64,000 nucleotides of DNA. It comes from Ornithodoros turicata (taxonomy: Eukaryota; Arthropoda; Arachnida; Ixodida; Argasidae). A program made the position numbers and the translations under genes. The stretch is taken from positions 99,200,668-99,264,667 of the forward strand of contig NC_088203.1 in NCBI RefSeq assembly GCF_037126465.1, in the 5' to 3' direction. A model generated the notes under the pieces. That model did no database searches and was not told the origin of the DNA. It saw nothing but the letters and a program-made list of their open reading frames with translations. Below are positions 23,349-36,800 of this stretch, in pieces; the stretch's first letter is position 1, and every line of letters starts with the position of its first letter.

Positions 23349-26065
23349 TAGATATGTGACCATTCGACTTTTTGCGAACTTGAAATACCAGGAATGGGAA
23401 TCGCAAAGAAACAAGGGTGAACGCAGAAGGACAACACAGCAGCTACACCTTCTGTCCTTCTGTTTTCGTCCTTGTCTCTCGGAGGTTCTCGATCTATACC
23501 TCGCTTGCGCACAATGGAATACCCTGGTTGTTATCGGTCACGGTTTTTTCTATATGTGTTCTCACTTTTGCTACTTCTTAACTACTTACTACAAAACTTG
23601 GGGAACTTAATACTGGCTTAGGAACAGAACCTACTAAGTACTGTAGACTTCCACCGGCTGTTAATAAAGAATCGGGTTAATAAGAACCAGCGTGCAAGAA
23701 AGTGTGACGCAAAGCAACTGGGAACGGGGTAAATACCGTCATCTAAGACAGCGTTCGAACCCCGTTCCTGTGTCCTAGCATATCGGCAGTCTGTATTATC
23801 CAGACTGGAACCACGACACAGGTTACAAAAATCGTCTTGCTCTGCTAACATAATAGATGGAAAATAATGCATAATATGGTCGTGGGTGTCGTATGGTTGT
23901 GTCCATGCTCGTTTTCTTACTCTTGATGTGGCGTTATGACGTTTCGGCTCGAGAGTATGTTCCTATTCAATAGTTCCGGCTTAATAGGCTGCCGTAGCTC
24001 GCTGTATATAACAGTCACAGACTGCGTGATCAATGTCCATGATCTAATTAAAATGGAAATTGAGGGGAAAAGAAAAATATAGAGACGTAGGCTCTATCAA
24101 CATGGATGTCCATAACGTAAATAAATAACAAAAAATAGTAGTAAAAATAATTGAAGAAAGGCATATGTGATGGAGGGCGATATATTTATTAGAAGAGAAA
24201 AAGAAAAGGAAGGGATGGTGATAGGGACTCTGACATGTTGCAGGTACAGAAAACAAGAAAGTCAAAGTATTTAAGAAAAAAATCATCATAACCTAATTCA
24301 TTTCAAACGTATTTTATCAGTATTCAATAAACTGTAGGCTAAGCTCAGACATTTGCGTCATAAACCGCAATAGGTCTTATCATGCGTCTGATTACACTAC
24401 ACACGACTGGTCATTTTATGTGCTTTTACTTTATTATCTATGTTTTTTTTTCTTAATTTTTAGGACATCTCTTTTCTATTCCGATTTTTTTTTCACCATT
24501 ACCGTGAAATTGGTGCACGCTCCTTACATTTAAGTTCTTTTAAAAAAAAAAAAAACAGAATTATCTTAGTCGCACGCTGGGCGATATTTTCCAGTAATGC
24601 CCGTTCACGAAACTGCTGCGGAAAAAAGAGAGAGCGAGAGAGAGAAATTAAGAAAGAAACATGAGCAGTAAAAAACGTTATGGACGTCTGTTTGGTGGCT
24701 GTAGAGAATCAAGAGGTGCGGTGGAAAAGCACAGATGCGTTTGCAGGCTTTGAAACGTTTTCAAGAACACTGGGAGTATGCTCACGAAAGAGAGCGGCTT
24801 CTAGTTAAGCGAGCAGGTAGAGCAGGGCCGACTAGCGTGAGATGTTCGCAACGGGAACAAAGCATCGGGCTGATTGTGGGAGGCTTCAGGAGTGCACTTT
24901 AAGGCGCTCTATAGGCCTCAGAGCAGTGAGGTCTTGTTGAGTTCGTTCTGTAGCACAGGGTCCGTAGCAAAGTCTGCTGAGCTAAGTACTACTTGTTTGT
25001 CTGATTCGGCTGCACTGCTACATGTGACTAGTAAAATCACATGTAGTCCTTGTTCTATAATGTCGCAGCTTATATGCAGTTCTGTACGCAATCACACCCA
25101 ATAAGATAAGATATTGGATTGGATTGGATGCGAGTTCAAAGTAATAAGGAGATTGTGGAGTCCGCTAATTCGGCTCACTCGTACCACCAGAAGGACCCAA
25201 TAAGACAATTATTTATCCAGTACAAACTATTTTTAGACTGTATATTTAACCGCTCTCCCCGTAAGCGTATTCCCAGCTTTAAAAAAATGTCAAGTGTTAC
25301 ATGCAAGTTGCACGCTTATGTATAATGCATGTAAAAGATAAGGTTAGGTTAAACGTAGGTTAAAAAAAATGTGAAGTCCGTGTACGTCGGATCGTAGCAC
25401 GTTATATTAACGAACGCATATACTAAAAACTGCCTTTCACGACAAAGACTCCGTTCTGATTGGACAACATGACATCACGTGGAGCCTTCGTCGACTGGGT
25501 CGGTACGCTTCCCATGCTTCTTCGCATTAACCGGCAGACCGACATAACACTCCCAGGTCGAAGTCATAAAACTCCGCGGACTCAGCGAGAGATAGCTAGG
25601 AAGACAGTCTCTGCCTCATGACGATGCTCACGCACGGCAGACCGTTTGCTAGAAGCTACGTCGGCGCTTAGGGGCAATCGAACGCGGGAAGCAAAGTAGG
25701 TCAACCATAACTGTTACGCACAGTCTCTCCTTAAAGTGCCATTACCCATCTCCCCCTAAAGGGGAGAACTTGCTTCGTGGACGCGTAGAAATCTCAGCAC
25801 GCAACGCCACACCGAAGAAAGCTGTTCCGAAGGGCTGTTCTGAAGAGAGTGTTATAATATATTGCATTGTCACTCCCGAAGTCACAATCGGGATAAATGT
25901 TTCGGCGGAACTTCATATGGTTGAACGTGCTACAATGTTGTAATGATACGCAGTCTTGTTTATTATTTTCATTATTCTCTTTTTTTCTTTTTTCTTTCCT
26001 AGTCGTAGCAGTAAACATACGCTGAATGAAAGCGAAATTCTAGTGGTAAGAAATCTAATAGAAAC
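23349..26065. other. No gene recognised
   Basis: Short ORFs only. The segment 24178-24200 (gatatatttattagaagag) resembles the AATAAA-type LINE end at 38.2 kb. Tandem gattggattg occurs at 25114. Confidence 0.45.
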
Positions 26066-26079
26066 ACTTATAGTCAATC

Positions 26080-26356
26080 AATAATAATTGGGTGTTTACG
26101 TCGCGAGACAACTGAGATCATGAGCGACGCCACAGCGGTCGGTCTGTGGATTGCTTTTGCCCACCTGAGGGTTCTTTAACGTGCGATGAAAGCTCACCAC
26201 ACGGCACCCCGTATTTAACGTCCCTCGCGGAAGACGGCGTGTCTAAGCAACTTGTACCCTGCCACCAAGTTGCTGGCGTCCTCGGCCGGGTTCGAACCCG
26301 CGATCTCGGAATCAGAAGGCGAACACGCTACCGACTGAGCCACCGAGGCCGGTCTT
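26080..26356 (-). mobile_element. tRNA-derived SINE with 14-bp target duplication
   Basis: ACTTATAGTCAATC flanks both sides exactly (26066-26079 and 26357-26370). On the minus strand the head has ctcggtggctcagtcggtag (A box) and gggttcgaaccc (B box, 26299-26288). The body contains cgttaaagaaccctcaggtg and the end carries an (ATT)n-like tail. The plus ORF over it is a shadow. Confidence 0.92.
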
Positions 26357-26370
26357 ACTTATAGTCAATC

Positions 26371-27904
26371 GCTCCATACCTAAATGCACCTAATCTTATC
26401 AGTTCTGGCCAGAATATGTTTAATAAACACCCACCCAATTCTACATACCTACTTGTGACAGCCGAACTGCATACAAGACAGTGTGGGAGCAAGCACACGT
26501 CGGCGAAGACGCCTGCCTTTAGCGTACAAAGTTTAGAGCCGTTTGGTGTCAACAGCACGTAACATTACAATAAACGGAACATCATAGTATTGCAAGAAGA
26601 TGTTCGTTCGATGCTAATTATACATTTGTACACCTATACTTTCGAATTCACCCCCTGAAAACGCGTACTGCACAGTACAGGACTGAAATGTTCACAGCTG
26701 TACGGGTACAGCCTGGCTTCTTTCGCTTTTTCCTTTTTATCTGCATCTTTTTTCACTTTTGCATTGGCTCTTCTTTGGCATTCTGTCGCTGCCTTTTGGG
26801 ACTAACCGCCTGAATGAGAACGTAGAACATAGGTTTTGGATTGTGCAAGAAAGGCTGTCTTGAATTTCTCTTTTCTTGCGTTGCATTTCTTTTATGTTTT
26901 GCTCGTTTATTCTATTCTGAAGTAGCTCTTTTCTTGCGTTGCCTTATTCTTTCATGTTTCCTGAGATAGCTTCCTATTCTGGAGCTGCAGCTACAGGAAA
27001 TGTAATAGAACTGTGACATTACAGGGGCAAAAGGAGTGACGTAAAATGCTACAGGGGACGCTAATTAAATCTAATTAGATTAAACGCGTAATTTCGATTA
27101 TCATGCTGTCTTGGCCAAGCTGATTCTCCTAATGCTGATAATGACAGAAACTGTGACAAGATAAACAATCGACGATTCACGTGATGTCATGTAATGTCAG
27201 ATAGACGGAGTTCTGTTCTAATTACCGATCGAAAATGATGCAAGGGAAAAAGCCTGTGAGCTGATGACGGTGGCGTCTGTACATCGGGCTGTCCATGGGA
27301 GTACTTGTAATGATAATATTACGCCTCGCAAACGCAAAGATACGAGGAACAAACACAAATACAATACTTTGCACGATGACAAGAAGGCGTGCTTTGTTTC
27401 TTACCGTAATACATAAAATCGTAAGGAAACGGTACTCCCAGTAGACTGCAATAAAAACACCCTCGTTGATACTTCCTTTCTAATTCTGCGTGCCCCATAG
27501 CCGGCTTAGCACTAAAAGCGAAGCAGTATTTGCAATTTTCCGAATGATAAACGGCAACCAAACCGCCTCTTTCTCAGAAGCAGGCCACACGGTATACTCG
27601 CAACTGTCGTGTGTTGAACAACGCAAAGAGCATCGTATATACCAGCCGCGCCATAATGTAATAGTCCGCAGGAACATTTCATGCACCATACATTCCTGCA
27701 GACAAAGCGCAATTACAGCCTACAAACGGCGCGCGAAGTTCCTGCAAGGGTCTGTTTTTACGACGACGTCGCCATCAACCGCTCACGACTCTCTCTCTTT
27801 TCATTCTCTCCGAGAAATCTGCTTGCGCGTGAAGTTAAATCCGCCACTTGTTTTGTTTTCATATATCTGATTGTGTGTGTGTGTGTGTGATGATATTGTG
27901 AAAG
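26371..27904. other. No gene recognised upstream of the first NCKX exon
   Basis: Several overlapping ORFs (up to 126 codons) occur on both strands without domains. (TG)n at 27871-27889 directly precedes the exon acceptor. Probably intron. Confidence 0.5.
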
Positions 27905-28069
27905 GCGGTGAAGCGACGTCAGTCCACGGCGACAGAGCTTCGGAACCTGCGACGGATGCAATCGGTGCTCGAGAATTCTCCCCCTCGCCAAGTCCCTCTT
28001 CCTCCTCCTCCTCCAACGGAGGAAGGTAATGATGCCGACAACGAACCCGAAGAAGAATACACGCCGCCG
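27905..28069 (+). CDS. Probable NCKX exon: basic and proline-rich start of the cytoplasmic loop
   Basis: This is an open 55-codon segment, phase 0 at both ends, preceded by a TG-rich tract and the acceptor gtgaaag. It is followed by the strong donor gtgagt. It encodes [20 protein letters not shown], then a [11 protein letters not shown] stretch and an acidic end, [11 protein letters not shown] basic-then-acidic low-complexity sequence fits the variable large loop between the two NCKX halves. The phase matches the next recognised exon. The sequence itself is not conserved enough to prove membership, and the acceptor lacks a pyrimidine tract. An alternative donor (gaag/gtaatg) lies at about 28025. 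A transcript read across the 7.5 kb intron would settle it. Confidence 0.5.
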
Positions 28070-28230
28070 GTGAGTCAGGAAGGAAATCATCGACAATATG
28101 ACACAAATCGGTGGATGATGCCGACCGCGTTTTCCGAACATTTCTTCTTTGCAGTTTGAGAAGTGGGAGTGCGCGCCGTATGGTATTACATATCACTTAG
28201 GATTGCTTTGTTCAGCTCCATGTTTATTTA

Positions 28231-28267
<37 letters not shown>

Positions 28268-30838
28268 AAGGGGAAAAGCCATTAAAAAATAAGTAAATTA
28301 TTCTAGACGTGTTTGAAATTCAAACTTACAGATTAAAATGGCTTCTATGGCTGCACGTAGAGAAACAGATACTCATTGAACGATGCGACAGCACCAGAGG
28401 ACACGTGTTTCGCCGTGTTTGCGGCTCGTCGGCCCTGGGTAGCTGCGCATCGTTCGGGATTGGCAAACCAGGGCAATATATATATATATATATATATATA
28501 TAGATTAGAAGCTTAGGAGGGCGGTTGACCACGAGAATGAAATAAGCAGGAAAAATCAGAAGACGACAAAGAGCTTACAGGAAAGCACAAAGGGGAGTTT
28601 ATTAAGACATATAGGGATAGGGGTCGACGTTTCGGCAGTCAGCGCTGCCTTCGACGGGACTGGGGTTTGGTGACAAGAACAAGCTTTATATATGGGAGAG
28701 GGTTATGTACAAGGGAAAGAGAGCAGCGCATGCGCTTTTGTCATGACTAACATAGGTTGGTGACTAAGTGAAAGGGGAATGACCGGGTCTGTGCAGCAGG
28801 ACCTTGAGGAAATACCCGTGAGCCTGAAAAAGAGACAAAAGAGTGTATGTATTGTGCTGGATTAGGAATGCAGGTTGCGAATAGTAGAAAGGATTCCTGG
28901 ATCTTCGTTTATCTGACACTGAAATTTATGAATGAGATAAGACTCACGCTGTTCCCTGAGCCGCTGGGAAAGAAAGCCTGACTGCAGGATGAAAATAGAT
29001 ATATTGGTAATTGGGTGTCCTGGTTTACTGAAATGGCGCGACACTGGCAGATTAGGTTTCTTCGCGACGTCAGATTTGTGGTTATTGAATCGCGTTCTAA
29101 ATGAAGTAGCTGTCTGTCCGATATATTGGGCATTGCATTCATTACATTGAAGAAGATAGACAACATTGGAAGAATTACAGTTAAAGTCGCCATTAATGTT
29201 GACCCGATAATTTGAATTGGTACTATCTGCAGAGTTAGCGGCTTGCATTGATTTACAAATTTGGCATCTAGTTGCATTACAAGGGTGGCAACCAATGTTA
29301 TTTTCTGGAAGTTTGTTAATTTTGGCATAAAGGCATACTAAATTAGCCATACCTTATAGTCAGGCATTGCGCTACCGCAGAATATGCACTAACGATGCCG
29401 AACTAGACAACCATCTCCAACGACTAGAACAAACCTTCATTGATCGTGAATACCCGGACAAACTTGTTAAAGACGCTATAGCCAGAGCAAGATCCACAGA
29501 TCGCCAACAATTGCTCCAAAGATCTCCTCGAGCCAATGGTAATTCTGCAGTAAATCTCACTGTCACATTCAATGGCAGCGTTCCTAACATTAGCCGGATG
29601 CTCAACCGCCACTACACAATTCTTTCACAATCTGATCGGATGAAGGAAATATTCTCACAGCCACCGCGCGTAAGTTATCGCCGGGCGCGGAACATCCAAG
29701 ACAGACTAGTAAATGCCAAAATTAACAAACTTCCAGAAAATAACATTGGTTGCCACCCTTGTAATGCAACTAGATGCCAAATTTGTAAATCAATGCAAGC
29801 CGCTAACTCTGCAGATAGTACCAATTCAAATTATCGGGTCAACATTAATGGCGACTTTAACTGTAATTCTTCCAATGTTGTCTATCTTCTTCAATGTAAT
29901 GAATGCAACGCCCAATATATCGGACAGACAGCTACTTCATTTAGAACGCGATTCAATAACCACAAATCTGACGTCGCGAAGAAACCTAATCTGCCAGTGT
30001 CGCGCCATTTCAGTAAACCAGGACACCCAATTACCAATATATCTATTTTCATCCTGCAGTCAGGCTTTCTTTCCCAGCGGCTCAGGGAACAGCGTGAGTC
30101 TTATCTCATTCATAAATTTCAGTGTCAGATAAACGAAGATCCAGGAATCCTTTCTACTATTCGCAACCTGCATTCCTAATCCAGCACAATACATACACTC
30201 TTTTGTCTCTTTTTCAGGCTCACGGGTATTTCCTCAAGGTCCTGCTGCACAGACCCGGTCATTCCCCTTTCACTTAGTCACCAACCTATGTTAGTCATGA
30301 CAAAAGCGCATGCGCTGCTCTCTTTCCCTTGTACATAACCCTCTCCCATATATAAAGCTTGTTCTTGTCACCAAACCCCAGTCCCGTCGAAGGCAGCGCT
30401 GACTGCCGAAACGTCGACCCCTATCCCTATATGTCTTAATAAACTCCCCTTTGTGTTTTCCTGTAAGCTCTTTGTCGTCTTCTGATTTTTCCTGCTTATA
30501 TATATATATATATATATATATATTGAAAAGTTGAAGTTGGGTCGGACGGCTACCTAATTATAGTGAACGTTGATATAAGTGGGAGACAGAAGACGAAAGT
30601 AGGGGAAGTAACAAAAAAGGGTTTCTTAAAACTTAAAAGTTATAAAAGTTAGAAGGACATCTACGTTACGGCGGAAGCTCCGCCTTCTTCAGGAGCTTTA
30701 GCTATTTTGTCCTGAAGAAGGCGGAGCTTCCGCCGTAACGTAGATGTCCCTCTAACTTTTATAACTTGTAAGTGTTAATAAACCCTTTTTTGTTACTTCC
30801 CCTACTTTCGTCTTCTGTCTCCCATTTATCTCAACGTT

Positions 30839-30880
<42 letters not shown>

Positions 30881-33800
30881 ACGGTCTGTTTTCTTGTTGC
30901 TGTGTGTTCGATGTAGTAAGAGTGATGAAGAAACAGGGACAGATTACGCCGTAGTTGTGGAAGTAATACGATGGTTATCCAGAAAAGTATGTTCCGGTTT
31001 GCTACTTAAGAGACACGAAATATTTTGAAAATGTTTTATTTTCACTGAGTTCCATATACAAGTTTTTTTTATTCGTTACAGATTTTTAATGAAATAGCTA
31101 TGACAACAGCACAGGTGCTGGCCCAGCAGGTTGATTATACGAGCACGAAGTCAAATCAGCAGGTATACCTCGTCTAGTAGACACGGTCCAATATTTCAAC
31201 GTATTTACTCGTTTGACGATTTCTTTTTAAATAGGGTGACTTTGAACGGGGTGAATAGGGTGAAGTTTGTGATTTGTCACTGGAGAAATGAACTCGCACG
31301 CATCACCACAACGGTGGCCGCGGTCCAGCGACCCCAATGTTTGCAAACGGAACTTACTTTCTGGATACGCCTCGTAGCATTGAAAGTTTCAGACTTCACT
31401 AATATTTTCCAAAGAGCGAATTTAGGTAAGGAATTTCCAATGAAACGTTTCTCCTGTCCTGTGCTTTTTTTTATATATATAATAAACATATACTCCCCCT
31501 CCCCCGTTTCTCCTGCTTTTCAAATGTTTACAGTCGGCATACTTTACCTCAACGTTCTCAAGTCTTCCTGAAAATCACGAATTTCGCATTAAGTCCCATT
31601 GTTTTGTGAGCTCCTTTCCGAATTCCCTCCCTTATTTTTCTCAATACGTTTTATCTTTCCGTCTTTCACTGTATTCTGAACGATCATGCCCGATATACGT
31701 GGAAATTACGCATCAAAGTATGCTGACACGCCATCCCCAGCACTCTCGTTGATCACCAAAAGCAAACACCTCGTTACAGAAACATGTTTAGCAAACTCCT
31801 TCTCCCGTGCATAGAAGCCTTACTAGTATTATTCCGGCCTACGAGTACAGCAGCCGTGAGGGTAAATGTGTTCCGAATCGAGTGAAACCTCATAAGAACG
31901 ACTCGGTAATGACAAAGTCCGCATACCACAACTTAACGTGCTCAGGGTGCATAGTCTCGTCTTCCATGCGCTCACACACACAAAAAAAGCGCATTGTTGC
32001 GTATTAGAAAGGAGGCGAGCTGCGAGGGATAGCCCGCTTTCATTTTCTCCTCAGACAATATCGCGTTTGTTCGTTCGTCTCGGAGATATTTTCCGGCGGC
32101 AACGTTCGCGCAAATGAGCACGTTGGGTAGATGCCAGGCCTCTTCTTCTGCATAAGGCTATGCAACGTAGCTGTACCGAGCTTTATTGGATCGTAGCAAT
32201 AGTGGCGGGCGATGTTCATCAATATTCCGGTGACGTTAATAAGACGGTGATGTAACACACTTGGCAAAACTGGGTCGCGTCTCGAGATGGCGAACTGTGT
32301 TCAAATGTCACGTGTTATGAGGATAGCATGATGGGCTCGTGTACGCGTCACGCTGCTGTCGTGGCGTCAGCTATGCCTCATGTAGAAAGAAGAAAAATGC
32401 GGCTTTCTTGTAGGCTGCGTTGGATGATTAAGATGATTCCATCACTCATGGTTACGACATGTACTCGACATGTTGCTGTTGTTGTTGAGAGTGACATTAA
32501 TGTCTAGAGTTTGTTGGATGTAAATGGTTACAACATCGAGGGAATTCATGCAGCGAGATTTGGGGGATTTTGATCGCGCCCGCAGATCTTATTCTGTCGA
32601 TCAAACCAGTAATTATCCATGCAACCGTTAATTGAATTGCGAGTGATAACGTGATGATTTTGATTAAATTATTCAGTGTCTCTTTTATGTTTATATTCGA
32701 TTTTCTTAAGATTTGTTTCAATTTGTTGTTTAGTTAAGTCTAATGAAATTGAGTCTTGATTCTTTCCCTCTCACTTAGCCTGCACGGCGATAGCGCCTTC
32801 GGGGAGTTCTAACTGAAACTGAATAAAGGCAGCCTCAGTCTGTTACACCTGTCATGCGTGTTTGATGCAATGGAACTACGACATCGTAATCGCTCACTAT
32901 GGGAATTATCTGTCTGTGAGCCGTGCACGAGATGGGTTGGCCTTCGAGGTTAAACAAAAACTGTTTTGACATAGTTTTCAACACATCGGCGTGTTTCATT
33001 TGTTTCGCGATCAGAACTGCGTAGAAATTAGCACATTTTCCTCGACGTACCACATTTCGTCGTAGATCAAGATCATTATATCGTTACGCTACGATTATTA
33101 GATCGTAGATCTTTCTGTACACCGTATTCCTTTCCTCGTTAACGCACTGCAGCCGTAGTGACGCACGCAAAAGTTCTGCACAGCCATATCCCGTGGAGAT
33201 ACGTGTGTTTACTGGGAGCGATCTCATATGTCGTTCTATTTTCCCCAGTCACCGTTTCGCACAAGTGAGCATCGGCGAAGCTTAAACCTAAAAATAACCA
33301 GTTAGGTTATAAATATGTAAGTATGAAATCATCAAAATGAGCCTAAAAGCGCACGAAAGACTCGAGTGTTACGAAGTTATATATTTTTCAGACTTCCCGA
33401 CAAGCTGTTGTGCGGAGAGCCACCCGTAATAAGGCCCACGATGAAGTGCAGGCACGGAAACCTGTCAGCAGCCTCTGTATTATTTCTACAGTCTCGGCGC
33501 CTTTAAAGCAGCGACTTCATGACAAAGGAGGCATTAAGAAAAATGGCAGTTATTAAACAGTAATGGCGTGATCGCGTATCTCAGCGCACGTACGATAAAA
33601 CGACACAAGCACTTGGCAGGAACAAAATTCATGTAACGGCTAGGGGAATAAAAGCTGCGGTGAAATATTACAAAACGGATAAAAGCGCGGCGGGTGTCAC
33701 CTGTAAAGGGTACTCTGCCGCATAATGTGTATTTATGAGGCAAAACTACCTTTACGAAGGCAACGTCGATGTGTTACGGTTGTACTACGCATTACTTCCA

Positions 33801-36800
33801 CGCTATAATGACACTGCACTTGGGTTTCAAAACTGATCTATGCGCCCTTGAATACCCGAGTAACTTGTATTTTGGGGTAATCACACCGGCTTCGAAAAGA
33901 TAGTGAAATTACGTAAAGCATACATATACCGAAGCCTATCCTGCATCTCCGTGGAGGCCCTGCGACGCAGATCTACCCAAGTTGGGTAGGCGTACTTTTA
34001 CTTGCAGAGCGCAGTTGATTCTTCTTATTACAAACGTACGTGCAATAGTGGGTTTGCTACACGATCGACTGCAACGCCACAAGGGAGCTGTCATTGACCT
34101 GAAGTGGATTCTCCAATAGTTGAGTGTACCCCACGCACGTGCTAGTCACCGCCCAGTTGATAAATCATTGTTATTACGCATATTTTTCATGTGTACTGGA
34201 ATACAGATCACGCAATGAATGGGGTGCACGCAATGGTACATGTTGAAGAACGTACATGGATTGAGAGATTTCAGAACACTGGTAATGCGATATGTATCGA
34301 CGGCGATCTATACGGTGCCAAAGTGTTATCCTTCATCGTATCTGTTAGCCTATTTTGTAGTTTATTTGGTGGTGGGGCAATAATATCTCGCAGAGACAAA
34401 GAGAATCGAGATGGGAGTATAACACACGTTAATGTTGCTCTTCAGTAGGCAGGTTTACGGTAGAAGGAGCCCAAGCGTTTGGGTACTCCAAAAAGGGATC
34501 GTCAATGGGCACGCTCAGAACGCAAATAGTGTTTGGATCCCAGAGGTCGCTTAGGTACCTCTAAAACTGTCTAGTGTATCGTTCCTCTTTCTGTATGTCG
34601 ACATGATAACAAAGGAACGGGATGAAAAGGTTAGGCTCGCGGTAATCCTCGACAGCTGTTATCGCAGTCACTGGAAGGGACGACACATCTATGCCGGGAC
34701 GGAAACAAACACCCCCAATCTTCTTTATGTATGTTATGTACCTCGCAGAAAGCCATAGCTATCCCGAGAGACGTAATATATGCAAATTTATGCGGATAGG
34801 GCGGATAGGTGATCACACGGCAGTTTTCTTTGTTTCGCTATAGTGCTACGAATAACAACTCTCAATAGGAAGGGCATCATGTAAGCCTCGAGCATACTGA
34901 AGGCGTTACCGTCAGAAGGTTGTTCTTGATGTCACTAACTACAAGACTGGTTTTATTCATATATTGGGCTATATCTTGAACAACCGAGGTCTTTACGCCA
35001 ACATGATCTCGCGCTGGCGCTGCATAAGCTCAACATAATAATCATGTTATTACTTATCAGTACTATACCGGCAACGTCCCGTACTACAGCTCTCGTAGCT
35101 ACTACGTCGTACTATACTACGTACTGCTTTCGTTGCGGGAAAATGCATTAGGCGTCAAGACGTACTGCTTGCGACATCCTTGTCTGAAATCTCCAGGTGC
35201 TGCAAGATCGACCCTTCCGGCTAATAGACTCATACAGCGTACTGCCCACCCTCAAACAATACGTGTACGTCTCTTTCTTGGGTGGCCAAGCACATACGGG
35301 CTTCTGTACGTACCTTTGAACGAAGATTTCAGACAAGTGTGTCGCAAGCAATACTTCTACTGCTCCTGTAACTCGCACACCAGGAGCTCTTATGCCCATA
35401 TGTACTGAATAGTTTTTTTTCTCTTCTTCTTCTTCTATCACATCACATAACAAAACACAAGTAGGCGGTCCCCGCATTCTCTTAAACTAAAAAAGTTTCA
35501 CGTACCTTTCCGTTTCACGTGTTTGCATATAAGTAGATACGTGATAGGAAAGTAATTAATGCTATGACCAATATTTAATTCGTTTAATATTGTTACGTAG
35601 ATGGCGAAGCGGCGAATGAGCGCACCCATTATGCATTCGGGGTCAAAGTTTCGGCACGGCCTCCTGCAACTCCTCATCCACTCCATAGACCCTCTACATG
35701 AGCATGAGGGCGAAGCCAATGGTGAGTATTGCCACTTCTGTGGATGGTTCTTACCATGACAGTGTATGAATTGACGAAGCGCTAATTACCTCTTAAACTA
35801 GCAGAGAAGTACACCCTGTTTTCTTTGTATAAAACTGCTAAGCAGGCCAGTAAGATGCACCATAAGAATTAATTCACCCCATAGAGTCATAATAGTCATT
35901 ATCGCAGATATTGAATTTAAAGTACGCCGCAAAAAGCGACCGTGCGTAACGGCGGTGGAGAGCAGTACCAGCCTGTGATCTGGCTGGGATCTGCCGCGCT
36001 GACGCTACAGGGGCCACGCTCGCTGATTGGTCCAGAGAAATGTTGTCTGCTACTCGGCTGTTCGGGGCTCTGAAAAAGCATTGTTCCTGGCTCGGTCACG
36101 ATTCGGCCGCTCCTTCTATCCCCAAGTCTCTGGGGGTACTGGCAAAACTGGTTTACGGCGGCCAAGGGACAGGGCGCTGACCCCCACTGCACAGCGAACC
36201 AGAACGAGTTGCCCCTGTTACGTCATCGGTGACGTGGCATCATACGTCTCCTCCTCGTTATACCCGGAGTGTCGAGTTAAGGGTGAACGCGCGGAGCTAT
36301 ATGTTTATGTGAGGTTTTCTTTTTCTTTTTTTTTTTTTCTGGGAAACAAACTGCACACATCAAAACCTTTCGTGCTATTCGGTAAAATGACACGCACACT
36401 TTCGTCAGATGTCTTAATCTGAAAATGTTTTGGATGGCCCTCTGTACTCCTTTAAAGCTAGAACAATATCGAGCGCGTCACAATCTGGCAGAACAGTTTG
36501 GTTCTGGGTTAAAACCAGAAACGGGTACAGCACAATGTTAAAATTTAAATAATGCGCAACTCCGTTGAAGAAAAGCTGCCTTGAAATCAGTGCAAATTTT
36601 GTACTAACTGGCGCGCTGCTGACTTTATTTTATTGACATTGTTCATGCACATCGTAGATGAGCCATCACTGGCCAGGACACTCAAAAACAAAAACAAAAG
36701 AAAGAGAAAAAAAAACTACTCTGGATCAGCGCTGTGTAAAGGGCAACTTCCATGGAGAGAATTTTTTGCAACAGAGTTCGCGCGGCAGACTGCCACGCGC

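Larger units (their letters stand above)
28543..30498. mobile_element. Inverted Penelope-like retroelement with GIY-YIG endonuclease
   Basis: Two almost identical arms (28543-29328 and 29715-30498, about 785 bp each) lie head to head around a 386-bp centre. Each arm carries the linker and endonuclease end of a Penelope-like element; only the right half extends into upstream coding sequence. The outer 150 bp (ggaaaaatcaga ... gtcgacgtttcggcagtcag) form the terminal repeat-like part. (TA)n tracts lie at 28476-28502 and 30497-30523. Reverse transcriptase catalytic motifs are absent, so the copy is 5'-truncated and cannot move by itself. Confidence 0.88.

Noticed and set aside
23710..23775. tRNA-like T arm (gttcgaaccccgttcc) on the minus strand
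   Set aside because: No A box or cloverleaf could be built around it.
1..27904. Search for the NCKX alpha-1 repeat (GSSAPELFTS, GTIVGSAVFN type)
   Set aside because: No such coding segment was seen by eye on the plus strand; the upstream exons are assumed to lie outside the window.
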